This document shows, piece after piece, positions 18,260-26,116 of a stretch of DNA of 64,000 nucleotides. Both the position numbers and the translations under genes were made by a program. The notes beneath the pieces were generated by a model. That model was not told where the DNA came from, searched no databases, and saw nothing but the letters and a program-made list of their open reading frames with translations. Source of the stretch: Treponema sp. (GTDB lineage Bacteria > Spirochaetota > Spirochaetia > Treponematales > Breznakiellaceae); contig WRIV01000002.1 in the NCBI GenBank assembly GCA_009782555.1, positions 62,001 through 126,000 of the forward strand, in the 5' to 3' direction. The number at the start of each line of letters is the position of its first letter. Within the stretch, counting starts at the first letter, position 1.

Positions 18260-19744
18260 CTATACTTTAAACTGTGCGACCTCCTTTATCAAGATGTCTA
18301 TGGCTTCACGGTTCCTGACGCTTGTCTCATTAACGTGGTTTACAGCAGCGTTAATATGATCCGCACCCGCTGCCATTTCATTTACACTCATGGATATCTC
18401 CTGAGTCGCTTTTTCCAGGCTGGCGCTTTCATCTATGACTTCATTTGCACCTTCATGCATTTCATTGGAACCGTTCTTAACTTGTTGGATTATTTCAACA
18501 ACATGACCAACAGCCTCCAAAATTTGCTTGCTCCCAATACCCTGCTCTTCCATTGCGCTGCGTATTTGATCTTCCTGATCCGCCACAGTTTTTACACTTG
18601 AATCAATAGCCTCGAACCTGGCAAGCACGTTTTCTGTGGAACTGGTTATCTTGTCGATCGATTCCTTTATCTTTTTAAGCACATTGCCGATGGTTTTTGA
18701 CTGTTCGCTGGAATTTTCTGCCAGCTTGCGAATCTCGTCGGCGACAACGGCAAAACCTTTGCCAGCTTCCCCCGCATGGGCCGCTTCTATCGCGGCGTTC
18801 ATGGAAAGCAGATTTGTCTGGCTTGCAATGTTTTGTATCACGGAGTTAATCTCCATAATCCCCTCGGAATCGCGGGATATTTCCTGTATGTCTTCGGCTA
18901 CAGTCTGTAAACCGATGCGGCCTGTTTCGGAGGCTTCCTGCAATGTTTTTACATTTTTAGCGTTATCAACAAGTGTTGCCGTAACTGAATTGATATTTGC
19001 AAGCATTTCCTCTATTGCCGAACCAGATTGTGAAACATTGGAACTTTGTTCTTCGACATGCCCGTTAAGTTTGTTGATATTTACCACAACCTGTTCCATG
19101 GTTGCATGGGTCTCGCTGACACTGGCGCTCTGGTTCAGCACGCGGCCCCTGATGTTCTGAATACTGCCGGTAATTTCGTTTACTGCAGCGGCTGTTTCTT
19201 TCATATTTTTTGCAAGGGCGATCCCTATGTCAGATAATACTTTTGCCTCATTTATGAGGCTGATTACCATTTCCCTGATTTTATCCAAAAAATGAATAAA
19301 GGAACGAATTGTCGTTCCGATTTCGTCATTTCGCCGCCCATACCTGTTTACCGCTTTTTTGTTTATTTCCTGCATGATAATATCCCCTGCCCTGGCATGA
19401 ATGAAATCGTGCGGTTCAATAATTTGCTGCAAAAGTGAAATTTCTTCCGGGTCGGTTACCATGTTAATTTCATCGCTTTCAAGCCATCTGCCCAAAGAGC
19501 AAGTGCCCGAATCGAGCGATCCGGTGAATGTACTTCCGGCGTATACTGCCTCAGACAGCCCATGTCTCCAGGCATAATGCGAATTCAATATTGAAACAAT
19601 AGTTGATCGTGTTTCAGATAAATGCAGCATATCTTCTGCCATGGACGTAAGTTTTTTATTGCTGTAAAACCCAATTGCCCCGAGGAAAATCCCTATTGCA
19701 GCAACCGTAAAAAAACCACCGAAAAGCTTTGTACGAATTTTCAT
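18260..19744 (-). CDS. MCP with CZB-like zinc-binding domain
   Basis: A 494-residue chemoreceptor. TM1 is at residues 7-28. It is followed at about 50-125 by a CZB (chemoreceptor zinc-binding) pattern: His in SHYAW, Cys in [11 protein letters not shown], and two His in [10 protein letters not shown], the expected 3His-1Cys ligand set. I see no second membrane segment before the signalling hairpin (tip [20 protein letters not shown]), so topology is unclear. The start ATG has AGGGGA upstream. It lies upstream of the PAS kinase and diverges from an Xre regulator across a paired-palindrome region. Confidence 0.9.
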   Translation of the reverse strand: MKIRTKLFGGFFTVAAIGIFLGAIGFYSNKKLTSMAEDMLHLSETRSTIVSILNSHYAWRHGLSEAVYAGSTFTGSLDSGTCSLGRWLESDEINMVTDPEEISLLQQIIEPHDFIHARAGDIIMQEINKKAVNRYGRRNDEIGTTIRSFIHFLDKIREMVISLINEAKVLSDIGIALAKNMKETAAAVNEITGSIQNIRGRVLNQSASVSETHATMEQVVVNINKLNGHVEEQSSNVSQSGSAIEEMLANINSVTATLVDNAKNVKTLQEASETGRIGLQTVAEDIQEISRDSEGIMEINSVIQNIASQTNLLSMNAAIEAAHAGEAGKGFAVVADEIRKLAENSSEQSKTIGNVLKKIKESIDKITSSTENVLARFEAIDSSVKTVADQEDQIRSAMEEQGIGSKQILEAVGHVVEIIQQVKNGSNEMHEGANEVIDESASLEKATQEISMSVNEMAAGADHINAAVNHVNETSVRNREAIDILIKEVAQFKV

Positions 19745-19777
19745 TTTATTTCCCCTTCGATTTGTTAATGTTTTTTC

Positions 19778-19856
19778 ATAATAATATATGCCTTAAAGGC
19801 ATTATTATTGGTCTTAAAGGACAATTTGTCAACCTGCAACAAGCATATATTATTAT
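19778..19856. promoter_or_regulatory. Divergent control region with two CTTAAAGG operators
   Basis: Two palindromes, GCCTTAAAGGC (19790-19800) and GTCTTAAAGGAC (19811-19822), share the core CTTAAAGG with centres 21 bp apart, two DNA turns. They lie inside a perfect 14-bp inverted repeat: ATAATAATATATGC (19778-19791) and GCATATATTATTAT (19843-19856). A plus-strand promoter TTGTCA (19826-19831) and TATTAT (19848-19853) reads toward the Xre gene. For the MCP on the other strand the repeats overlap the likely promoter. Binding by the neighbouring Xre protein is an inference. Confidence 0.6.
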
Positions 19857-19902
19857 TGCCAATAAGCACGGAAAAAATCTTTTATGGGCAAGGAGAAAAC
19901 CT

Positions 19903-20295
19903 GTGGAAGATCTTCGGGACATTCTGGCTGACAATTTAAGAAAAAACCGGCGCAGACTGGATATTTCCCAGCCAAGACTGGCCAAAATGGCGGATTTATC
20001 CGCCCACTATATTTCCATGATTGAAACATCCCGTAAATTCCCAACCCCCGAAGTGTTGGCAAGGCTGGCAAGGGCACTGGGTATCGCCGCCCATGAACTG
20101 TTTGCCGCTCCTGTTTCTCCCGAAAATACCCTTGAAAAGCTTCATCAGGAAGTCTTACGTGATATAAAACGGGTTGTTAGCGAGGCTGTAGAAAAAGCTG
20201 TGGGCGAACAATACCTTAACAGCCGGAAAAACCGCAAAAAAACGGGCAAAACTGCGGATCTGGTCCCATCCGGCAGGCAAAAAAATAAACGTTGA
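19903..20295 (+). CDS. Xre-family HTH regulator
   Basis: A 130-residue DNA-binding protein. The Cro/CI-type helix-turn-helix spans about residues 7-65 (LRKNRRRLDISQPRLAKMAD, then LSAHYISMIETSRKFPT and LARLARALGIAAHELF). It is followed by a helical linker and a very basic tail. I chose GTG 19903 because GGAG lies seven bases upstream; the frame is open further upstream but without family support. It is divergent from the CZB chemoreceptor gene and separated from it by the paired operators at 19790-19822, so autoregulation and control of the receptor are plausible. Confidence 0.85.
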   Translation: MEDLRDILADNLRKNRRRLDISQPRLAKMADLSAHYISMIETSRKFPTPEVLARLARALGIAAHELFAAPVSPENTLEKLHQEVLRDIKRVVSEAVEKAVGEQYLNSRKNRKKTGKTADLVPSGRQKNKR

Positions 20296-20332
20296 TACCG
20301 TCGATACAACCAATATTGGAACAGCCTCAGTG

Positions 20333-21229
20333 TTAAGAAAAATAGCTGATCCGGTAATCTGCGATCTTTTTAAAGCCCAGGCTGTCGTATACCCGTCGGG
20401 CGGGGATATTGTTCTTTTTTACAAAAAGGGTAAAACGGTCTTTTTGCGGAGCAAATTCCCGAATCAGTGCTGCGGTCATAGCCCGGGCTATGCCGAGAGA
20501 CCGGTATTCCGGCAGGACATATACTCCCCCTATCTGGAAGCGATTGTAAGATTGGGCATTGATGTTGATTTTTCCCACAAGTTTGTCTTTCAGTTCCGCC
20601 GCCAGGATCGTTTTTTCCGCTATCAGCGACTGTAATATTTTTAGGCATGAGACAGGGTTAAACTCTGCGCCTTCCGGCAGTACTTCTTCTTTTTCATAAC
20701 CGGCCTGCAAAGGGAAAAGCGCACCGGTGTCGGATGCTTCCGCTTTTCGGATCACCAGTTCCGCAGCAGAAGAAGAAAAATCTTTTGCAGGAGAACTCGC
20801 GGAATAGCTCAAGCTGCGCAGTTCATAATCATAGGTTGAGGCGGGATAAAATCCTTTTTCCTTTTGCAAAACGGTTTCCAGCATTTCCATATCATCCGCC
20901 AGTCCCTGCGCTGCATGGAGGGGATCATTCTTTAAGATCAGCGAAAACAAAAAGGGCAAAGGTAAACCCTCCGCAAAAATTTTTTTTGTTTGCCCAGGGG
21001 AAAAATGAAAGACCGGAAAGAGAAGCCCTTTGCCATAAAAAAGCAGGCCGGAAATCCGTTTTTTGCAGAAAAGCGCGCCTTCTGAAAAAGCGGCCCATGC
21101 ATTATCGATTGTTCCGGAGTTAAACCGGGAAATAGCGCTGACGCAGTACTCTTCCCGGTTCTGCAAAAATTCTTTTGTTTTGTAATGGACGGGTTTTTTC
21201 AGTTTCTTCCAGAATTTAACGCCGTTCAT
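20333..21229 (-). CDS. GNAT-family N-acetyltransferase
   Basis: A 298-residue protein. The C-terminal half (about 160-298) is a GNAT fold: IGGVYVLPEYRSLGIARAMT carries the acetyl-CoA loop (RSLGIA), and NNIPARRVYDSLGFKKI is the usual end motif. The N-terminal half is not recognised and may be a second, degenerate GNAT-like domain. The substrate cannot be predicted. It starts ten bases after the trxB stop, on the same strand, so it is probably the second gene of a trxB operon. Confidence 0.82.
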   Translation of the reverse strand: MNGVKFWKKLKKPVHYKTKEFLQNREEYCVSAISRFNSGTIDNAWAAFSEGALFCKKRISGLLFYGKGLLFPVFHFSPGQTKKIFAEGLPLPFLFSLILKNDPLHAAQGLADDMEMLETVLQKEKGFYPASTYDYELRSLSYSASSPAKDFSSSAAELVIRKAEASDTGALFPLQAGYEKEEVLPEGAEFNPVSCLKILQSLIAEKTILAAELKDKLVGKININAQSYNRFQIGGVYVLPEYRSLGIARAMTAALIREFAPQKDRFTLFVKKNNIPARRVYDSLGFKKIADYRISYFS

Positions 21230-21238
21230 TCTGCAGCA

Positions 21239-22252
21239 TCAACCGTATCTGAGACCCTTAAGGCTGTCCAGATACGCCGCCGCACAATGGGCTGCCACCG
21301 CCCCTTCTCCGGCGGCCACCACCACCTGACGAAAGGGGCTGGACCGGACATCACCGGCCGCAAAAAGACCCGGCACAGAGCTTTCCATATTTTGTCCGGT
21401 AATCACATACCCGGTTTCGTCTAGTTTTACCCCAAGGTTTTTTATCAAAGCGGTCTGAGGAACGGAACCGGCAAAGATAAACACTCCGTCCATAGGCTCC
21501 TCATAGGTCTTCACGATGCCGTCCGCCGCGGGACCAGCCCCCGCTTGTCCGCCAGGACCTTCGAACAGTACCGATACAACCTTGGTATCTCCCTTGATTT
21601 CAAGAATCCTGGTGTTAAAGCGCACCTCTATGCGGGGATTAGCCAGAGTCCGTTCCGCCAATGTCCGCTGGGCTCGGAACATGCTTTTTCGGTGGATCAG
21701 GATCACTTTATCGGTAAGCCGGCTTAGATACTGAGCTTCATCACATGCCGCATCCCCACCGCCTACCACTATGATCCGCCTGCCCTTAAAAAAAGGACCA
21801 TCGCAGGCGGCGCAATACGAAACTCCCCGTCCATATAATTCCGCCTCGCCCGGGACGCCAAGTTTTCTCCGTTCCGACCCTGTGGCAAAGATAAGAGCGG
21901 GGGCGTGGAGGAGTTTTCCGCCGCTCAACGTTATCTCAAAACGGTTCTCCGCCTTTGTAAGGCCAGCGGCTCCTTCCATAATAAACTGGGCTCCAAATCC
22001 TTCGGCCTGTTTGTGGAGATCCTGGGAAAAATCAAAACCACTGCGGGGCGGCAAATCCCCCCGGGCAGTATTACCGGGATAGTTTTCCAGCACATCGATA
22101 TTCAGAGCCTGGCCGCCGGGGGCCATCTGCTCCAGAACCAGCACTTTCAGGCTTGCCCTGGCGCCGTACTGGGCGGCGCTAAGCCCCGCAGGACCGGCAC
22201 CGACAATCAAAAGATCTGCATCACCGGAATTCTGTATATTGAAATCTGACAT
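21239..22252 (-). CDS. trxB: Thioredoxin reductase
   Basis: A flavoprotein that reduces thioredoxin with NADPH. The FAD motif is VGAGPAGLSAAQYGA (residue about 18), the redox-active CAAC is in SYCAACDGPFF (about 146), the NADP motif is VVGGGDAACDEAQYL (about 165), and the C-terminal FAD element is GLFAAGDVRSSPFRQVVVAAGEG. At 337 residues it is slightly longer than usual, with an extra Gly/Pro-rich loop around 235-245. A TATTAT -10 lies six bases before the ATG and there is no Shine-Dalgarno site. Confidence 0.95.
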   Translation of the reverse strand: MSDFNIQNSGDADLLIVGAGPAGLSAAQYGARASLKVLVLEQMAPGGQALNIDVLENYPGNTARGDLPPRSGFDFSQDLHKQAEGFGAQFIMEGAAGLTKAENRFEITLSGGKLLHAPALIFATGSERRKLGVPGEAELYGRGVSYCAACDGPFFKGRRIIVVGGGDAACDEAQYLSRLTDKVILIHRKSMFRAQRTLAERTLANPRIEVRFNTRILEIKGDTKVVSVLFEGPGGQAGAGPAADGIVKTYEEPMDGVFIFAGSVPQTALIKNLGVKLDETGYVITGQNMESSVPGLFAAGDVRSSPFRQVVVAAGEGAVAAHCAAAYLDSLKGLRYG

Positions 22253-22258
22253 ATATCC

Positions 22259-22264
22259 ATAATA
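22259..22264 (-). promoter_or_regulatory. -10 element abutting trxB start
   Basis: Minus-strand TATTAT, six bases before the trxB ATG and with no Shine-Dalgarno site between. The -35 is poor. The plus-strand gene starting at 22274 also lacks a Shine-Dalgarno site, so both divergent messages may be leaderless or nearly so. Confidence 0.45.
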
Positions 22265-22273
22265 CTGTTAACC

Positions 22274-23785
22274 ATGAAATTAAATATAGCCCTTTATTCA
22301 AAAACAGTTCTGTTTTTTTTGTTTGCCGGGGTGATCCGGCTGGAAGCACAGTTTCCCTCCCTTGATGCATCGCCCAAAGCTTACGAATATGCAAGTCTCA
22401 TGGCAGGGAACAACTGGCGCTATCTGGCGGAAGCTTCCTTGTGGGCCTCTTCTGTGAATGCAGGACCGGGGGCGGAGGAAAAAGCCGCCGTCTATTTGAA
22501 CCGGATCATGGCAGCGGCGGCGGATCTGGCCGCCGAGGATATTCCCACAGATCCAAAGGAACGGGGAGAATATGTCCTTAACTTTCTTCACCGGCGATTT
22601 TTAAAATCCTATTCAGAATATCAAACCAGGGTGGATGAAATTTTTGTGTCGGGACGGTACAACTGTGTTTCTTCTGCGGTGCTGTATATGGTACTTGGCC
22701 TTTCCGTGAACCTTGATGTGGAAGGGGTAATGACCAGGGATCATGCCTTTGCTATGGTGAATACCGGAACAGAAAAGATCGATGTAGAAACCACCAATCC
22801 CTATGGTTTTGATCCTGGAAACCGTAAGGAATTTCACGATGCGTTTGGAAAGACCACGGGTTTTGCCTATGTGCCCTCAAAAAATTACCGGGACCGGGCG
22901 GCGATCAATGGGGCTGAACTGGTATCCCTGATCCTGTCCAACCGTATCGCCGTACTGGAGAAAGGAAACCGTTTTGCCGAAGCTGTGCCTCTGGCGATCA
23001 ATCGGGCGGTTTTTCTAACCGGTGATCCCTCGGCGGAAACAATGCAAAACACCGGCGCCCAAAATACAGTTCAAAATAAAGCGGATTTTTTTGAGGACCC
23101 CCGGCAGGATATGATGTGCCGCCTTTATAATTTGGGGGCCTACTTGATCAGAACCGGAAAAGAAGACGACGCCATAGCCTGGGTTGAATATGTGGAAGGG
23201 CGCTTTTCCGATCCCCGGCGCTGGCAGGAATTGGTTAAAGCCGCGGCCAACAATAAACTGGTAAAATTGATCCGGGCAAAAAAAACACCCGATGCCCGTT
23301 CCGCCCTTACCCAATTAAAACCAAAACTTAGTGATGAAAACTACCGGGAACTGGATGCCATGGTTCTCGATGCCGAGACAGGGGATAAAATAAACGCTGT
23401 CAAAAACCCCGGCGATGCCGAAGCGGTTCTGGTCTTTCTTGCTGAAGTATGGGAACGGCTGCCGCCGGGACGCCGGAACGATCTGCAAACCGCTGCGATC
23501 CTTTCCGAAGTGGACCGTCTTGGAAAAACCCGGAACTGGACCGGGAGCATGCGATGGCTGACAAATGCCATGGAAAAGTACGGATCCAATCCCAGGATGG
23601 AAACAGCTTTTAACACCCTGCGGCAAAACAGGGTAAGCGAGCTTCACAATGAATTTGCTTCGCTGTTTAACAAAAAGGATTATACCGCCGCCAAGGCCTC
23701 GATAGAAAAATCATTACAGGAATTCCCCGGAGAACGGCAGTTGATCCAGGATCTTGTCCTGGTGGAAAGAGCCCTTAGGCAATGA
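22274..23785 (+). CDS. Exported transglutaminase-like protein with helical repeats
   Basis: A 503-residue protein with a signal peptide (residues 5-25, ending near LEAQ). The segment at about residues 125-180 has the order of a transglutaminase/cysteine-protease fold: Cys in RYNCVSSAVLYMVLG, His in RDHAFAMV and Asp in KIDVETTNPYGFDP. The rest is alpha-helical and TPR-like (for example RTGKEDDAIAWVEYVE and KKDYTAAKASIEKSLQEFPG). Possible roles are peptide cleavage or crosslinking in the periplasm; the substrate is unknown. The stop overlaps dinB by four bases (ATGA). Confidence 0.7.
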   Translation: MKLNIALYSKTVLFFLFAGVIRLEAQFPSLDASPKAYEYASLMAGNNWRYLAEASLWASSVNAGPGAEEKAAVYLNRIMAAAADLAAEDIPTDPKERGEYVLNFLHRRFLKSYSEYQTRVDEIFVSGRYNCVSSAVLYMVLGLSVNLDVEGVMTRDHAFAMVNTGTEKIDVETTNPYGFDPGNRKEFHDAFGKTTGFAYVPSKNYRDRAAINGAELVSLILSNRIAVLEKGNRFAEAVPLAINRAVFLTGDPSAETMQNTGAQNTVQNKADFFEDPRQDMMCRLYNLGAYLIRTGKEDDAIAWVEYVEGRFSDPRRWQELVKAAANNKLVKLIRAKKTPDARSALTQLKPKLSDENYRELDAMVLDAETGDKINAVKNPGDAEAVLVFLAEVWERLPPGRRNDLQTAAILSEVDRLGKTRNWTGSMRWLTNAMEKYGSNPRMETAFNTLRQNRVSELHNEFASLFNKKDYTAAKASIEKSLQEFPGERQLIQDLVLVERALRQ

Positions 23786-24951
23786 GTTATTTCGTCCACG
23801 CGGATTTGGACGCGTTTTACGCTTCGATAGAACAGTTTGATCATCCTGAATACCGGGGAAAACCCGTCATCGTAGGGGGCCTTCCCGGAGACCGTCGAAG
23901 TGTGGTATCCACAGCATCCTACGAAGCCCGCAAATTCGGGATCCATTCCGCCATGCCCATTGCAAAGGCGTTAAAACTTTGTCCCGGCGGAATTTACCTG
24001 CGGGGCAATATGAAACGGTACCGTGAAAAATCCTCGGAAGTGATGGCGGTATTTGCTGATTTTTCTCCGGATCTCCAGCAGCTTTCGGTGGACGAGGCGT
24101 TTTTGGATATCACCGGGACAGAAAAACTGTTCGGCCCCCCGGAAGTATTGGCCCGAAAACTAAAAAAAGCCGTCTTTGAAAAAACGGGCCTTACCGTTTC
24201 CGCAGGGCTGGCTTCCAACAAATATACAGCAAAGATCGCATCGGGTATGTCCAAGCCGGACGGCCTTTGTATCATAGCGCCGGGGGAAGAGGAACGATTT
24301 ATGCTGGACCTGCCGTTAAGCAAAATTTGGGGGGCCGGGGGAAAAACCCAGGAACTTTTTGCCAGACACGGCTTAAAAAGCTGCGCCGATCTGCACCGTC
24401 TGACTCTGGAAATTCTCAGATCTCTTTTCGGCAAAGCCCTGGGGGCTTTTCTTTACCGCGCCGTCCGGGGTCAGGGAGCGGAAACCTTTGAAACAGAACG
24501 GAGAACCCGATCCATGAGTGCTGAGCGGACCTTTCTTTATGATCTTTACGATGAATTTGAAATTGAAACCCAGCTTTTTAGCATCGCCTCGGAAGTTTTT
24601 TTTCGGCTCCTTCAAACGGAATATCTAAGCAGAACTGTGTCTATCAAAATCCGTTACGGTGAAGATTTTTCCACCGAAGGATGCCGGGAAACCTTTAAAA
24701 ATCCGGTAAATACCTTAAACGAATTATATGATCACCTTCTGGCGCTGTTCCACAAAAAATACAGCGCTGGCCGGGGAATCCGGCTCCTTGGAGCGGGAAT
24801 GGGTAATTTGGAGCCGCGGAGCGCCGTACGACAAAAAGAACTTTTTAATGCCGCCGGCGAGAAAGAACGAAAACTGGAAAAATCAATCCTCGAGATCAAC
24901 AGCAAATTCCCCAGGGCGGCTCTCAAGCGGGGGCGGTTACTGGAAACATAA
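23782..24951 (+). CDS. dinB: DNA polymerase IV
   Basis: Y-family translesion polymerase. FVHADLDAFYASIEQ supplies the first catalytic aspartates, SVDEAFLDITG the Asp-Glu pair, and SAGLASNKYTAKIASGMSKP is the palm signature. 389 residues with finger, thumb and little-finger domains. I do not see a clear beta-clamp binding peptide at the C-terminus. Translation is coupled to the upstream exported transglutaminase-like gene, an odd partner. Confidence 0.95.
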   Translation: MSYFVHADLDAFYASIEQFDHPEYRGKPVIVGGLPGDRRSVVSTASYEARKFGIHSAMPIAKALKLCPGGIYLRGNMKRYREKSSEVMAVFADFSPDLQQLSVDEAFLDITGTEKLFGPPEVLARKLKKAVFEKTGLTVSAGLASNKYTAKIASGMSKPDGLCIIAPGEEERFMLDLPLSKIWGAGGKTQELFARHGLKSCADLHRLTLEILRSLFGKALGAFLYRAVRGQGAETFETERRTRSMSAERTFLYDLYDEFEIETQLFSIASEVFFRLLQTEYLSRTVSIKIRYGEDFSTEGCRETFKNPVNTLNELYDHLLALFHKKYSAGRGIRLLGAGMGNLEPRSAVRQKELFNAAGEKERKLEKSILEINSKFPRAALKRGRLLET

Positions 24952-24997
24952 AGGCATTTTGCCGTGATGTCTAATTGTGTTCGCTGGACAGCGGATC

Positions 24998-25558
24998 CTA
25001 TCGTTTGTAGGTAACAACGCTGGACACCGGCTTGCGGACCGAAGCGGCGCTGGCCGCGTCAACCGGCGGAACTTTGCCAATCCGCACGATTACCACCACA
25101 TTATGGCCGGGAGGAAGGCTCAATTCGGATTTTAGGCTCCGGTTTACTTCCGCCACCGGCCCCGTATAGATCCGAGATCCAAGTCCCAATGCCTGGGCGG
25201 CCAGATAAACGGTCTGGGCTGCCAGGGCGCAATCCAGAATCTCGACACCGTTGGTTTTACCATCCCCTTGGGCAGAAATAACGACAAGCACATTGCCTTC
25301 GTTTGTACCGGGAATGATTCGCCGGGCTAAATTGGCGTTTTGAACTACGATAAAATGCCAGGGCTGCAGGTTTCTTGCACTGGGAGATTGAACGGCGGCC
25401 TGGATAATTTGATCCAAATCGGACTGGCTTACCGAGCCGGGTAAAAAGTTCCGCGCCGCATAATGATATATGATCGTTTTAATGGCGGTATTATTCTGTG
25501 TTGCTGCAAAGGAGATCGCAAAGAAAAAAAGACAAAACAAAAGAACAGTTTTTTTCAT
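24998..25558 (-). CDS. Nitroreductase-family protein with signal peptide
   Basis: A 186-residue flavoprotein of the nitroreductase family: YHYAARNFLPGSVSQSDLDQ, SPSARNLQPWHFIVVQN and the second half AAQTVYLAAQALGLGSRIYTG. Unlike most members it opens with an evident signal peptide (KKTVLLFCLFFFAISFAATQ), so it should act outside the cytoplasm. I placed the start at ATG 25558, which has GGAGG five bases upstream. The substrate is unknown. Its short length fits a minimal single-domain member. Confidence 0.85.
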   Translation of the reverse strand: MKKTVLLFCLFFFAISFAATQNNTAIKTIIYHYAARNFLPGSVSQSDLDQIIQAAVQSPSARNLQPWHFIVVQNANLARRIIPGTNEGNVLVVISAQGDGKTNGVEILDCALAAQTVYLAAQALGLGSRIYTGPVAEVNRSLKSELSLPPGHNVVVIVRIGKVPPVDAASAASVRKPVSSVVTYKR

Positions 25559-25619
25559 ATTTCCTCCATGAAAATTAAAAAAATAGACATTGGATTTGCA
25601 TTTCTGCGGCAGGCCAGAA

Positions 25620-26096
25620 TTATAAATGCCGCCGCTCCAGATCAAGCAAATACTGTTTCTTGTCCAAGCCTCCGCCGTAACCGGTCAGGCTGCCGTCGCT
25701 GCCAATAACCCGGTGGCAGGGAACAATAATTGCAATGGGATTGCGATTGTTGGCCATGCCTACCGCCCGGCACGCCTTGGGATTTCCTGCCATAACGGCT
25801 TCTTCCTTGTAACTGCGGGTTTCCCCATAGGGTATCTTCTGCAGGGCCTTCCATGCTGATATCTGAAAATCCGTACCCCGCAGCAAGAGGGGCAAGCAAA
25901 ATTGCTTTCGCTGTCCCGCAAAGAATTCAGAAAGCTGGGCTGCCGTTTTTTTGATAAGCGGAGTTTCCGTTTTGTCAGGTTTCGTTTTTCCTTTCTGGAA
26001 TTTTTCTTTACCTCGGAAAAATAAACCGGATATCTTTCCTTCTTCTTCAACAATTCCCATTTTCCCTATGGGATAATCATAATAAAATATCTTCAT
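25620..26096 (-). CDS. ogt: Methylated-DNA-protein-cysteine methyltransferase
   Basis: Suicide repair protein that takes the methyl group from O6-methylguanine. The active-site motif is VPCHRVIGSDGSLTGYGGGL, preceded by the DNA-binding helix segment PKACRAVGMANNRNP. 158 residues from ATG 26096, which has GGAG about eight bases upstream. It begins 20 bases after the P-type ATPase stop on the same strand, so the two may share a transcript. Confidence 0.94.
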   Translation of the reverse strand: MKIFYYDYPIGKMGIVEEEGKISGLFFRGKEKFQKGKTKPDKTETPLIKKTAAQLSEFFAGQRKQFCLPLLLRGTDFQISAWKALQKIPYGETRSYKEEAVMAGNPKACRAVGMANNRNPIAIIVPCHRVIGSDGSLTGYGGGLDKKQYLLDLERRHL

Positions 26097-26116
26097 TGAA
26101 TTACTCCACCGAATTA

